Shown: positions 7,695 to 16,860, numbered from the stretch's first letter. The stretch: 64,000 nucleotides of DNA from Neobacillus massiliamazoniensis (GCF_001048695.1 NZ_CVRB01000006.1:186001-250000); one strand, 5' to 3'. A program made the numbers and translations. The notes: generated by a model not told the origin, from the sequence alone.

Positions 7695-9875
7695 TTATTG
7701 TTTAACTGCAAACCTAGTTTTTGCTTCAATACGTCTGCGATGAAGAATAGGCTCAGTATATCCATTTGGTTGATTATAACCTTCGAAAATCAAATCACAG
7801 GCTGCCTGGAAAGAAATAGAGTCCTCGTAGTTTGTAGCCATGGATCTATACTCTTTATCATCAGCATTTTGCTGGTCTACTATCTTAGCCATACGCTTCA
7901 AGGTCGCAAGAATTTGTTCTTTTGTACATATTCCATGGTGGAGCCAGTTTGCTAAATGCTGACTGGATATTCGCAATGTTGCACGATCTTCCATAAGTCC
8001 TATATTATTTATATCTAAAACTTTTGAACAACCTATTCCCTGATCTACCCAGCGAACAACATAGCCGAGAAGAGTTTGGCAATTGTTATCGAGTTCTTCC
8101 TGAATTTCCTCAGCAGTCCAGTTAAGGTTTTTAACAAACGGAATTTCTAAAATATCTTCCAGTAAGTCTGCTGACTGATTTAGTTTTTCATTTTGCACTG
8201 CTTTTACATCTACTTCATGGTAGTGTAAGGCATGTAGAGTTGCAGCTGTTGGAGATGGTACCCAAGCGGTATTTGCTCCGGTTTTTACATGACCGATCTT
8301 TTGCTTAAGCATATCCGCCATTAAATCTGGCATTGCCCACATTCCTTTACCAATCTGGGCACGGTCCTTGAGCCCGCATGAGAGTCCTGCAACTACATTT
8401 GATTGTTCATACCCCTGCAGCCATTTGGATGATTTCATATCATTCTTACGAACCATTGGACCAGCTTCCATGGAAGAATGGATTTCGTCGCCTGTTCGGT
8501 CAAGGAACCCTGTATTAATAAATACAACCTTGTCTTTAACTTGTTTAATGCATGCCTTCAAGTTTAAGGTGGTTCTGCGTTCCTCATCCATGACACCGAT
8601 TTTAAGGGTATTCCGTTCAAGACCTAGCAAATCTTCCACTCGATCAAAAAGCTCGTTTGCAAAAGCGACCTCCTCTGACCCATGCATTTTCGGCTTTACA
8701 ATATAGATAGATCCCTTCTCAGTGTTTTGATATTGACCATTTCCAAGCAGCGTATGTTTTGCGACAAGACTCGTGATGACAGCATCCATAATCCCTTCCT
8801 GTATCTCATCGCCGTTTTGATCGAGGATTGCACTATTCGTCATCAAATGACCTACATTACGGACAAATAGAAGCGAACGGCCTTTTAACGAAAGTTCTTT
8901 TCCTGTAGGTGATACGTACCTACGATCCGGATTGAGCATCCTTATCATGACTTTATCGCCTTTTTTGAAGGTTGATGATATGTTTCCTTTCATAAGGCCC
9001 AACCAATTTCGATAGACTAGCACTTTGTCCTCCGCATCTACTGCAGCAACAGAGTCTTCGCAATCGATAATCGTTGTAACAGCTGCTTCTAAGAGGACAT
9101 CTTTAACACCAGCCTTATCCGTTTTGCCGATCGGATGATTACGGTCGACTTGTATTTCAAAATGCAGTCCGTTATTTTTTAGCAAGATAGCAGATGGGTT
9201 TTCCTGATCACCCTGGTAGCCGACAAATTTTGCTTCATTCTTTAAACCAGTTTTGATACCGTTGCTTAAAGAAACGTTAAGTTTTCCATCTGCCACCGTA
9301 TAGGAGTTTACGTCCTTGTGAGAGAAATCTTTTAAGGGTGCCGCTTGGTCTAGAAAATTTCTGGCAAATTCGATTACTTTTTTTCCGCGGACAGGGTTAT
9401 AACCACCTTGACGTTGGGCCCCATCCTCCTCACTGATTGCATCTGTACCGTATAAAGCATCATAAAGGCTTCCCCAGCGAGCATTAGCTGCATTAATCGC
9501 ATAACGCGCATTATTTACCGGTACAACTAATTGCGGGCCAGCTTGTAGGGTGATTTCATCATCCACTCCAGCTGTACCAATCTCAAAATCTTCTACTTTT
9601 AGTTCAAGATAACCAATTTTTTCCAAAAACAACTTATATGTATCGAGGTCAAAGTTTCCTTTATTCTCGCGATACCATGTATTAAGCTTGCTTTGAATAA
9701 CTTCACGTGTCTTTAATAACTTCTTGTTTAGAGGTGTTAAATCATGGATTAATCCTTCAAAACCAGACCAAAACTGCTCTGTATCCAATCCGTTCCCTGG
9801 AAGGGCTTCTGAATTAATAAATTCATAGAGTTCTTGAGCTACTTGTAGTTTTCCTTTATTAATGTAATTTATCAT
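7695..9875 (-). CDS. glcB: Malate synthase G
   Basis: This enzyme condenses glyoxylate with acetyl-CoA to give malate in the cytoplasm. At 726 residues it has the full length of the monomeric G isoform, not the shorter A isoform. Family stretches include TIIDCEDSVAAVDAEDK, YRNWLGLMKG, FVRNVGHLM, EMGPM-like SSMEAGPMVRK, and the C-terminal LMEDRATLRISSQHLANWL. The ATG at 9875 follows GGGAGG. The GlcB type fits glyoxylate made from allantoin or glycolate, not an acetate-driven glyoxylate shunt. An IclR-type palindrome lies in its promoter, shared with other genes of the region. Confidence 0.95.
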   Translation of the reverse strand: MINYINKGKLQVAQELYEFINSEALPGNGLDTEQFWSGFEGLIHDLTPLNKKLLKTREVIQSKLNTWYRENKGNFDLDTYKLFLEKIGYLELKVEDFEIGTAGVDDEITLQAGPQLVVPVNNARYAINAANARWGSLYDALYGTDAISEEDGAQRQGGYNPVRGKKVIEFARNFLDQAAPLKDFSHKDVNSYTVADGKLNVSLSNGIKTGLKNEAKFVGYQGDQENPSAILLKNNGLHFEIQVDRNHPIGKTDKAGVKDVLLEAAVTTIIDCEDSVAAVDAEDKVLVYRNWLGLMKGNISSTFKKGDKVMIRMLNPDRRYVSPTGKELSLKGRSLLFVRNVGHLMTNSAILDQNGDEIQEGIMDAVITSLVAKHTLLGNGQYQNTEKGSIYIVKPKMHGSEEVAFANELFDRVEDLLGLERNTLKIGVMDEERRTTLNLKACIKQVKDKVVFINTGFLDRTGDEIHSSMEAGPMVRKNDMKSSKWLQGYEQSNVVAGLSCGLKDRAQIGKGMWAMPDLMADMLKQKIGHVKTGANTAWVPSPTAATLHALHYHEVDVKAVQNEKLNQSADLLEDILEIPFVKNLNWTAEEIQEELDNNCQTLLGYVVRWVDQGIGCSKVLDINNIGLMEDRATLRISSQHLANWLHHGICTKEQILATLKRMAKIVDQQNADDKEYRSMATNYEDSISFQAACDLIFEGYNQPNGYTEPILHRRRIEAKTRFAVKQ

Positions 9876-9939
9876 GATACGATTCCTCCCAAATTAATTG
9901 AAATACAATTTGTGTTTCCGCTTCGTCGTTTGTTATTAC

Positions 9940-9998
9940 GAGACGACGTTTCATTATTTGTATAAAACAGCATAGCACGATTATCTATTTTATTTCAA
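9940..9998 (-). promoter_or_regulatory. glcB promoter with IclR-type palindrome
   Basis: On the minus strand a -35 TTGAAA (9993-9998) and -10 TATGCT (9969-9974) are 18 bases apart. Just downstream lies GAGAC-GAC-GTTTC (9940-9952), one mismatch from the palindrome GAAAC-N3-GTTTC found at six other places in the window. Its position after the -10 fits repression. Confidence 0.6.
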
Positions 9999-10578
9999 TA
10001 TTTTTCAAAATATTTATTTCAAAATTTGAAATTTTCCAACAAATCACTTATTATTTTTGATTTTTATATAAAATTTCAGACAAAGGTATTGAATGATATT
10101 GGGACTGAATATTACAATCTGCACAATTGTTCATCACCTATGGCACAAATCTTTCTTGTCTAATTAACTTGGATTTTAGGCCATTCAGTTCCAAAACAAC
10201 ACGAATCTAAATGGTAGAAAGATGTTCTTCCTTCTGACCAGTCTATAGTGCCGCAGCACAAAGCACCTTTTTGTATGGGACTAAGATAATAGATTCCTAG
10301 TTATAAAAACAATAATCCTTCACGTAAATAAATGAGAGGCGGTTTTCAGGTTAAAATGGAAAACGACTTATTAAACAGGAGTGAATTTCACTACTCCTTT
10401 TAATGTTTTGAAGAGTTTGAACGAGGGACTAACCGGGGAGAGTAATCCAAAAAGGGTAACAATTAATAAACTTCAACGTTACTAAGTGAAATCATATCTG
10501 TAGTTGTTCCAGAAATGCTACTCATCATTTATCAAAATCTAATAAAAAAATTGCAAAGTCTTCATTAAAATAAAATAT
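9999..10578. other. Intergenic stretch between malic enzyme and glcB
   Basis: No gene was seen. A hairpin with arms close to AGGAGTGAA and TTCACTACTCCT lies near 10377-10400; it has only a weak T-tail, so it is at best a doubtful terminator. Confidence 0.4.
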
Positions 10579-10634
10579 CCTTGGACATACTAACGCCAAT
10601 CTTTGGTAATATTGTAGTGTTCGTATGTCCAAGG
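10579..10634. repeat. 12-base perfect inverted repeat with 32-base loop
   Basis: CCTTGGACATAC (10579-10590) is repeated inverted as GTATGTCCAAGG (10623-10634). On the minus strand the second arm is followed by TATTTTATTTT, so it may terminate the malic enzyme transcript despite the long loop. A small mobile-element end is an alternative. Confidence 0.55.
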
Positions 10635-10719
10635 TTTCGAAAAAATATACTGTATGTCTGCTCATAACATAGCGTGAAGTAGGTTTTCCTAGACAACTAT
10701 ACCAGTGAAAAGACTTTTT

Positions 10720-11964
10720 TTATAAAATAATAGGATGTTTTTCTTCTACTAATAGGAGACTCTTTTTGATTTCTTCTACATTTACATGCTTTTGTGAAAC
10801 ACCAGTTTCCATGGCTGCGCTGGCAACAGCTGCTGCTACATGTGCTGCAACTCTTCGGTCGAATGGATCTGGAATAATATAATCCACATTAAGTTCCTTA
10901 TCTGAAATCAATCCCGCAATAGCATAAATAGCTGCCATCTTCATTTCTACATTGATTTCTCTTGCGTAAACATCTAATGCTCCACGGAAAATTCCTGGGA
11001 ACGCCAATACGTTGTTGACCTGATTCGGGAAATCAGAACGACCTGTTCCAATGACAAGTGCTCCGGCCTCTTTTGCATCTTCCGGCATGATTTCCGGAAC
11101 TGGATTGGCCATGGCAAAAATAATCGGATGATGGTTCATGGAACGAATCATTTCTTTCGTAACAGCACCTGCGGCTGACACGCCAACAAAGACATCAGCT
11201 CCCTCAAGAGCATCAGCCAGTGTCCCTTGCTTTTGTCCTTTATTGGTGATGCGAGCCATTTCCTCTTTGAACGAATTCATCCCGAAAGGGCGTCCTTCAT
11301 AGATTATCCCTTTTGTATCACATAGAATGACATCATTTACCCCCATATGAAGTAAGAGCTTCACAATCGCTACACCTGCTGCCCCAGCGCCGTTGACCAC
11401 GACACGAATATCCTCGATTTTTTTGTCGGCCAATTTAAGAGCGTTTATTAACCCTGCAGCCGTAACGATGGCCGTCCCATGCTGGTCATCATGGAAAATA
11501 GGAATATCACACACTTTTCGTAAGCGCTCTTCAATTTCAAAGCATTTTGGTGCCGCGATATCTTCTAAGTTAACTCCACCAAAAGTCGGTTCCAATAATT
11601 TGACGACCTCCACGATTTTATCCGGATCCGTTGTATCCAGGCAAATCGGGAATGCATCGACACCGGCAAATGATTTGAATAATAATGCTTTTCCTTCCAT
11701 AACAGGCATAGCAGCTTTCGGGCCAATATTTCCTAGACCAAGTACTGCTGTTCCGTCCGATATAACAGCAACGAGATTCCCCTTCATAGTGTAATCATAC
11801 ACTTTGCTTTCATCCTCATGAATGTCCAGGCAAGGCTCCGCAACACCTGGAGAGTAGGCAAGACTTAAATCATTTGCATCTTTCACAGGAATTTTTGAAT
11901 GAACCCCCAGTTTTCCTTGATACTTTTTGTGTATCTTTAATGCTTCTTCACGTAACGTTGACAT
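10720..11964 (-). CDS. NAD(P)-dependent malic enzyme
   Basis: The enzyme oxidatively decarboxylates malate to pyruvate. At 414 residues it matches the compact bacterial form (B. subtilis YtsJ type), with no phosphotransacetylase tail. Landmarks are LAYSPGVAEPC, SDGTAVLGLGNIGP, KAVLF-like KALLFKSFAGVDAFP, HDDQHGTAIV, the Rossmann motif NGAGAAGVA, and GRSDFPNQVNNVLAFPGIFRGAL. The ATG at 11964 follows GAGGG. Together with malate synthase G it completes glyoxylate plus acetyl-CoA to pyruvate. Two copies of the IclR-type palindrome lie upstream, at 12052 and 12194. Confidence 0.92.
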   Translation of the reverse strand: MSTLREEALKIHKKYQGKLGVHSKIPVKDANDLSLAYSPGVAEPCLDIHEDESKVYDYTMKGNLVAVISDGTAVLGLGNIGPKAAMPVMEGKALLFKSFAGVDAFPICLDTTDPDKIVEVVKLLEPTFGGVNLEDIAAPKCFEIEERLRKVCDIPIFHDDQHGTAIVTAAGLINALKLADKKIEDIRVVVNGAGAAGVAIVKLLLHMGVNDVILCDTKGIIYEGRPFGMNSFKEEMARITNKGQKQGTLADALEGADVFVGVSAAGAVTKEMIRSMNHHPIIFAMANPVPEIMPEDAKEAGALVIGTGRSDFPNQVNNVLAFPGIFRGALDVYAREINVEMKMAAIYAIAGLISDKELNVDYIIPDPFDRRVAAHVAAAVASAAMETGVSQKHVNVEEIKKSLLLVEEKHPIIL

Positions 11965-12051
11965 ACAATCCCTCTTTCCATAATTTAATTTTTACACTAT
12001 TTGTTGTTGCTACTTTCTCCAATTCACCTGGGGTAAATTGTTGCTTATTAC

Positions 12052-12064
12052 CAAACAATGTTCC
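12052..12064 (-). promoter_or_regulatory. IclR-type palindrome, malic enzyme proximal copy
   Basis: CAAAC-AAT-GTTCC is a two-mismatch copy of GAAAC-N3-GTTTC. The preceding flank GTTGCTTATTAC (12040-12051) is identical to the flank of the best copy at 28848, which makes chance unlikely. Confidence 0.55.
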
Positions 12065-12193
12065 TGTATGCTTTTAAAAAAAAAGCAACGATTTACTGAT
12101 TACTTTTTTCCAATGAAGTATATTCTGAACCTATATATATAGATCCAATACCATACATTTTCACTTCGATACATACTTAAAGTTTCTTATTAT

Positions 12194-12206
12194 GAAATGT
12201 TGTTTC
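12194..12206 (-). promoter_or_regulatory. IclR-type palindrome, malic enzyme distal copy
   Basis: GAAAT-GTT-GTTTC differs from GAAAC-N3-GTTTC at one base and is preceded by GTTTCTTATTAT, resembling the flank of the other copies. It lies 230 bases upstream of the malic enzyme start. Confidence 0.5.
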
Positions 12207-12299
12207 AAATTTTCTTTATTTACGGAAATATTACCATTCCATCTAATTACTTTTAAGGCGTTTTTAGAAAATTCCTTCAATTTATAATTTCAATTTACC

Positions 12300-13241
12300 T
12301 CAAATCGTTCTACTCACTTCATAAATATCACTTCTAACTGATTCATCGTTTTGTTCCCTTCTGAATATATTTGTTAATTTACCGAGCTTTTCAATTTCAA
12401 CTGTTACTGCATCACCATCTTTTAACCATACCCTTTTGTCCTCAGAATACCCCAAAATTACACCTTCCGGCGTTCCGGTTAAAATGATGTCACCTGGTTG
12501 AAGTGTTAAATGCTTTGAAACATAACTTACTAGTTCTTCACAACTAAAAATCATATCTGAAGTATTTGAATCTTGGCGTATTTCTCCATTAACGGATAAG
12601 GTAATCTTTAAGTTATTTGGATTTTCGACTTCCTCTTTGCTAACTAAATTTGGACCAATCGGACAAAATCCATCACTTGTTTTCCCTAGCATCCACTGTG
12701 AAGATTTATTTTGTAAATCACGGGCAGATACATCATTTGCAGCGCAATAACCATAAACGATAGAAAGTGCATTTTCTGTTTTTACATTTTTTGCCTTCCG
12801 ACCAATAACAATAGCTAATTCTGCTTCATAATCAACTTGTGAAGATGTGATTGGTATGAAAATATCTTTTCCATTTGCATTAATCGTGTTATTAAATTTA
12901 CTAAATAAAATTGGAGCTGCAGGGAAAGGCATATTACACTCGATTGCATGCTTTTTGTAATTTAATCCTATGCAGATTATTTTCTGGGGCTTAGGTACAC
13001 ATGGTCCGTAGTTAAGTGAATCTTCCTTATGAAATAATTCATCTTCCATTAGGGAATATTCAATCAGCCTTTGAAGCCCTTGTTTTGCACTTTCTCCTAG
13101 AGTAACTAATTCAAATACTGTTTTAGGTATATTATTTATATAGGGAAACTTGGCATATGCAGCTTCAATATCTAATACTCCCCTATTTGTTTTAACTCCT
13201 AAAACTAGCCGATTATTTTTATAAAAAGTAACAGTAATCAT
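12300..13241 (-). CDS. Fumarylacetoacetate hydrolase (FAH) family protein 1
   Basis: FAH-family enzymes hydrolyse, decarboxylate or lyse C-C and C-N bonds in 2-oxo or 2-hydroxy acids with a divalent metal. The catalytic domain begins near IICIGLNYKKHA and keeps the metal-ligand pattern VDYEAELAIVIGR, the VSARDLQ segment, DGFCPIGPNLV and the C-terminal LQPGDIILTGTPEGV. An N-terminal domain of about 90 residues precedes it. ATG 13241 is preferred, with AGGAGG seven bases upstream. The gene lies downstream of the decarboxylase-like and MFS genes on the same strand and may act on the same substrate. It and the second FAH protein (27.2 kb) are of equal length but clearly diverged. A ureidoglycolate lyase role is possible but unproven. 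Confidence 0.82.
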   Translation of the reverse strand: MITVTFYKNNRLVLGVKTNRGVLDIEAAYAKFPYINNIPKTVFELVTLGESAKQGLQRLIEYSLMEDELFHKEDSLNYGPCVPKPQKIICIGLNYKKHAIECNMPFPAAPILFSKFNNTINANGKDIFIPITSSQVDYEAELAIVIGRKAKNVKTENALSIVYGYCAANDVSARDLQNKSSQWMLGKTSDGFCPIGPNLVSKEEVENPNNLKITLSVNGEIRQDSNTSDMIFSCEELVSYVSKHLTLQPGDIILTGTPEGVILGYSEDKRVWLKDGDAVTVEIEKLGKLTNIFRREQNDESVRSDIYEVSRTI

Positions 13242-13286
13242 CTTCAAACCTCCTAAATAATTTAAGTTTAATGGAGATAATCGTTA

Positions 13287-13319
13287 TGTATACAGATTAT
13301 AAAATACATACATGTATGT
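13287..13319 (-). promoter_or_regulatory. Two palindromes upstream of FAH protein 1
   Basis: TGTATACA (13287-13294) and the 14-base perfect palindrome ACATACATGTATGT (13306-13319) lie 46-78 bases before the start. They resemble operators of GntR-type repressors; which regulator binds is not known. Confidence 0.4.
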
Positions 13320-13329
13320 TATAATAAAT

Positions 13330-13420
13330 GGTATCTGCACATTGAAAATTGCATACATAAAGGGTTGGGACAGCAAACCTTCTGTCCCGTAAAATGTATG
13401 GAGTCAACCATGCAGATACC
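13330..13420. repeat. Three nested inverted repeats (large imperfect hairpin)
   Basis: Three pairs nest in order: GGTATCTGCA/TGCAGATACC (13330/13411), CATACAT/ATGTATG (13352/13394) and GGGACAG/CTGTCCC (13367/13382). The resulting 91-base structure lies between the decarboxylase-like gene and FAH 1. No strong T-tail follows on the minus strand, so it may be a processing or pausing element, an RNA structure, or a remnant mobile repeat. Confidence 0.6.
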
Positions 13421-13494
13421 TGTATTTTATGTGTTAAAAATAAAAATTAAGTGAGCAATACAACCCCCCATAGGTTGAATGCTCAGTTTTTGAA

Positions 13495-14235
13495 TTAATT
13501 ATTTACCGTTACCCTTGAAAATAGTTTTCCCCATCCTTTGAGTATATTGGGGTCTACATCTACCATTTTTAAACATTCCCACATTAGTACATTAATAGTG
13601 TCATATATTGGCAAATTATAGGTTTTTTCATAGTATTCTACTTTATTTACTGCAGGGAAGTTCGTACATACTACACTTAATGCATCTGCAGGCAAAACAG
13701 ATACCGATTTAATTTGTTCTTCAATTCTTTCTTGTGATACGAGAGCGAAAGAACGATTGTGTGTTTGAGCAAGTCCTGAAATATTAATCGTATCAACATT
13801 ACAATGCTTTTTGTATTGTTCTGCAATTAGTTTATTAATTTCAGGAATGTATGGAGTTACAAGGTGCACTGATTTAATATTGTGCTCTTTAAACGATCTT
13901 ACTTGAGATAACATGGAAGTAGTTGCTGGAATACCTGTTCTTTTGGTAATAGCTTCACAAAGTTCACGGTCTACATCAAAACCAAGCCATCCGCCAGAGG
14001 TCCCGTTCCATGCAATTACATCTACTTCAGCATGTGCTAACAATTCTGCAGCCTGGAGCATTGGCTCAAAATTAAATTGACTTAAAGCGTCTTGTTCAAG
14101 TGAAATTTTAGTAACCTCAAAGCGTCCATAGTGGCAAGTTACTTCTGGAACATTATAAAGCATTCTGGAACAAATTGGCTCTAAGGTTGTGTTAGAAGAA
14201 GGAGTAAGCATTCCAATTTTTTTAGGTTCTTTCAT
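13495..14235 (-). CDS. Arylmalonate decarboxylase / maleate isomerase-like protein
   Basis: This 246-residue protein belongs to the Asp/Glu racemase superfamily. It starts with the family signature TPSSNTTLEP (residues 11-20). The first catalytic site reads WNGTSGG: Gly78-Thr79-Ser80, with no cysteine. The second site carries Cys190 in VVCTNFP. Two-cysteine members are racemases and isomerases, while arylmalonate decarboxylase has Gly-Thr-Ser plus a single Cys. By this logic a cofactor-free decarboxylase of a malonate-type substrate is more likely than maleate isomerase. The start follows AGGAGG. It is cotranscribed with the MFS gene 28 bases upstream. Confidence 0.7.
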   Translation of the reverse strand: MKEPKKIGMLTPSSNTTLEPICSRMLYNVPEVTCHYGRFEVTKISLEQDALSQFNFEPMLQAAELLAHAEVDVIAWNGTSGGWLGFDVDRELCEAITKRTGIPATTSMLSQVRSFKEHNIKSVHLVTPYIPEINKLIAEQYKKHCNVDTINISGLAQTHNRSFALVSQERIEEQIKSVSVLPADALSVVCTNFPAVNKVEYYEKTYNLPIYDTINVLMWECLKMVDVDPNILKGWGKLFSRVTVNN

Positions 14236-14263
14236 GATAATTCCTCCTATTAAATTTATTGTT

Positions 14264-15610
14264 TTAATTTACACTGCTATTTGAACTACCAATTTTTTTA
14301 TTATAATTAATTAAACTTGAAACCGTCGCCAAAAGAAGACCAGCAAAGACAAACACCATTAATGCCAAGAAATAGGATCCTGTTGTAGATACAATAAGAC
14401 CAATATAAATTGGAGTTATAACACCTGCAATATTTCCAGCGAAGTTCATACATCCACCGACTGTACCAATATGCTCACGTTGTGAAATTGCAGCAGGAAC
14501 ACTCCAATACAAGCCGCCCCAACGAAGGAAGAATAACGCAAATGAAAGTGTTGTTATCGCCATAGTTACAGATGTTGACTTACTTAACAAGAAAATGGAA
14601 AGTGCCGTCATGAGGCCGGCTATGGATAACATCGTTCTCATCACCGTGTTATAATTACCGCCTTTTTCGCGCCACTTGTCTGTAATCCACCCACCAATGA
14701 GTTCCCCGACAAATCCTGAGCCAAAAATAATTAGAATGGAACTACCGATGGACTTAATATCCAGATTTTGTGTTGCAGCAAGATATGATGGACCCCATGT
14801 CATTAATCCGTAGAAAACAGTGTTAAATGAAAACCAGCCAAGACACATACACCAGAAATTGCGAGCTCTTACGTAATCTTTTGCACTGATTTTAACTCCT
14901 GTAGCATTACGCTTATGCTCTTCGTACTCCTCTTCAAGTGCTTTACGAATATATTCACGTTCAGCCTCGTTGACTTTTGAATTTCCGTCTGGTCCACCTT
15001 TAATAACTCTCCATACCAAAAATGCAATTACAATGGTAAGGATACCGGCTCCAATTAAAGCACCGCGCCAGCCTCCGAACCATGCCATAAATCCAACAAT
15101 TATAGGTCCACCGACTGCGGTACCTAATGGTGCACCGCTATCAATGATAGTGGCTCCTCGGCCCCTTTCCTTTGAACTAAGCCAAATCGACTGTAATTTC
15201 GAACATCCCGGCATTACAGGAGCCTCTGTTAATCCAAGCAAAACTCGAAGAAACAGGAGTAATTTTGCACCTGATATAAAACCTGTTAATGCTTGGACAA
15301 TCCCCCATCCAATTGCAGCTCCAAACACTACTTTTTCTGGGCGGTATCTGTCGACAATCCATCCTGATGGAATTTGCATTAGGGCATATCCCCAAAAGAA
15401 GGAACTAAGAATTAGTCCTACGATAGCAGGATCTAAATTTAAATCCTTTTGGATCGCTGGCATTGCAATAGATAATACAGCACGGTCAACATAGTTAATT
15501 GTCACGAGCATAAGCAGCATAAAAAATACTCGCCAACGGATATTAGTTGGTTTTGCCGCTAAATCAATACGCAATTCTTGCCCATTTAGATTTACGTTAC
15601 CTCTTGCCAT
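14264..15610 (-). CDS. MFS transporter, anion:cation symporter (ACS) type
   Basis: This 448-residue protein has about twelve transmembrane helices. The signature NYVDRAVLSIAMPAIQKDL and the loop GWIVDRYRPEKV place it with the ACS family (glucarate, galactonate, tartrate and phthalate-type carriers), which import organic acid anions with protons. The central cytoplasmic loop is charged (residues about 220-240). The ATG at 15610 follows GGGGG. It probably supplies substrate to the decarboxylase-like enzyme downstream. A cre-like site and a TGTCG-N5-CGACA operator lie in its 5' region. The substrate cannot be read from sequence. Confidence 0.82.
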   Translation of the reverse strand: MARGNVNLNGQELRIDLAAKPTNIRWRVFFMLLMLVTINYVDRAVLSIAMPAIQKDLNLDPAIVGLILSSFFWGYALMQIPSGWIVDRYRPEKVVFGAAIGWGIVQALTGFISGAKLLLFLRVLLGLTEAPVMPGCSKLQSIWLSSKERGRGATIIDSGAPLGTAVGGPIIVGFMAWFGGWRGALIGAGILTIVIAFLVWRVIKGGPDGNSKVNEAEREYIRKALEEEYEEHKRNATGVKISAKDYVRARNFWCMCLGWFSFNTVFYGLMTWGPSYLAATQNLDIKSIGSSILIIFGSGFVGELIGGWITDKWREKGGNYNTVMRTMLSIAGLMTALSIFLLSKSTSVTMAITTLSFALFFLRWGGLYWSVPAAISQREHIGTVGGCMNFAGNIAGVITPIYIGLIVSTTGSYFLALMVFVFAGLLLATVSSLINYNKKIGSSNSSVN

Positions 15611-15775
15611 AAAAATCCCCCTTTTTAAGATAAAGATGTTCGATGTGTTTTACTCCAAAGATTTGGTAATGTTTAGGAATCACCCCCTTCAATAACTGGG
15701 AAACACACCTGGGGACTTTACAAGAGGTTTATTTAGCAAGTAACGTTTAATTGAACAATGTAAACACCCTTACAA

Positions 15776-15789
15776 TGGTATCGCTTACA
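15776..15789 (-). promoter_or_regulatory. cre-like site upstream of the MFS gene
   Basis: On the minus strand TGTAAGCGATACCA matches the CcpA consensus TGWAANCGNTNWCA at 13 of 14 positions. It would put the transporter under carbon catabolite repression. Confidence 0.45.
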
Positions 15790-15857
15790 AAACTATCAAC
15801 AATTCTTGTACTTTAGTATGGTCAAGTCCGATTTCTCCATACCCTGTAACATTTAAT

Positions 15858-15872
15858 TGTCGTCTGTCGACA
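15858..15872 (-). promoter_or_regulatory. GntR-type operator, MFS copy (TGTCG-N5-CGACA)
   Basis: Perfect arms TGTCG and CGACA surround TCTGT. The element recurs at 16638 and 28777, both also upstream of genes of this region. It lies between the GntR gene and the MFS gene. Confidence 0.55.
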
Positions 15873-15929
15873 CCTTATTTATCCACCTCCAATATTTATC
15901 ATTTTGTAAACAACATAGAAAAACATGAC

Positions 15930-16622
15930 CTATTCCGTTTTTCCAGGTTTTAGCTGGCTATCAAAAATCTCCTTTAAATGCTGCAAATCAGTTTCAAGAT
16001 GTTTTTTCATTTTTATCGAAGCATTCTCTTCATTTCTTTGTTTAATTTGATCAAGAATTTCTTGATGTTCGTTAAAAACAATCCACTCTCTATTTTCTCC
16101 CTGAAAATTTAATACTCTATAATATTGACTTAGTGATTTTAAATCCCTTAGTTGTTTCTGTAACCTTCTATTTTGACTATATTTTGTTATAAGATCATGA
16201 AAACGGCCATTTTCCTCAATTAACACATCCCTATTTCTTTCACCTTCAGCATTAAGGTTCTGCTTTACATTTAAAACGGTATTTTCAATATCTTTTATTT
16301 CCTGGTTTGTTGCGTATCTTGTTGTCAATCTCGTTGCTAATGACTCAAGTGCAATACGGCATTCATATATATCGACAATATCCTTTAATGTTGGTTTATA
16401 AACTGTTATTCTTGATTTTTCATCAATAACCAATAAACCTTCTTTTTCCAATGCACGGACTGCTTCCCTTACCGGGCTGCGGCTAATATTTAATTCTCTT
16501 GCTATTCTAGATTCAAAAATACTATCACCAGGCTTTAAAACTCCTTTAACAATTTTTTCTTTAATCGAATTATAGACCTGATCATAATATCTCACTGGTT
16601 TTTCTATAGAGAAAGAATTCAT
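15930..16622 (-). CDS. GntR-family regulator, FCD subfamily (1)
   Basis: This 230-residue regulator has an N-terminal winged helix (residues about 10-75) with IREKIV-like SIKEKIVKGVLKPGD, ISRSPVREAVRALEKEGL, and a C-terminal helical FCD ligand-binding domain. FCD regulators usually respond to organic acids and repress neighbouring catabolic genes. The ATG at 16622 follows AGGAG. A TGTCG-N5-AGACA element lies 16 bases upstream of the start, suggesting autoregulation, and the same element precedes the MFS gene and recurs at 28.8 kb. It probably controls the MFS/decarboxylase/FAH genes. Confidence 0.85.
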   Translation of the reverse strand: MNSFSIEKPVRYYDQVYNSIKEKIVKGVLKPGDSIFESRIARELNISRSPVREAVRALEKEGLLVIDEKSRITVYKPTLKDIVDIYECRIALESLATRLTTRYATNQEIKDIENTVLNVKQNLNAEGERNRDVLIEENGRFHDLITKYSQNRRLQKQLRDLKSLSQYYRVLNFQGENREWIVFNEHQEILDQIKQRNEENASIKMKKHLETDLQHLKEIFDSQLKPGKTE

Positions 16623-16637
16623 TGTGTTCTCCTATCT

Positions 16638-16779
16638 TGTCGTTTATAGACACTTTGATCCGGTTCTAATATTATTAAAAACAAAACACACTCTTTTTAT
16701 ATTTTTGTTGCTTAATAAGAAACGTTGTTTCTATATTGTTTTCTTAACTAAAAATAACATCTTTAATAAACATATTCAA
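16638..16779 (-). promoter_or_regulatory. GntR gene promoter with both palindromes
   Basis: Minus strand, in order: -35 TTGAAT (16774-16779), 17-base spacer, -10 TATTTT (16751-16756); a perfect GAAAC-GTT-GTTTC (16719-16731) with flank GTTGCTTAATAA; then TGTCG-TTTAT-AGACA (16638-16652) next to the ribosome binding site. The same order occurs at 28777-28906. Confidence 0.65.
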
Positions 16780-16860
16780 TATATATTTTTAAATTTTCTT
16801 ATAATTTCTACTCTTTAAATCACTATTTCGTCAAAAATTAATAAGATACCTCTAAACCAT

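Noticed and set aside
11393..11794. 133-codon plus-strand frame opposite the malic enzyme gene
   Set aside because: It is antisense to a conserved enzyme and has no family features.
14970..15494. 174-codon plus-strand frame opposite the MFS gene
   Set aside because: It is antisense to a well-supported transporter and has no binding site; length comes from codon bias of the gene.
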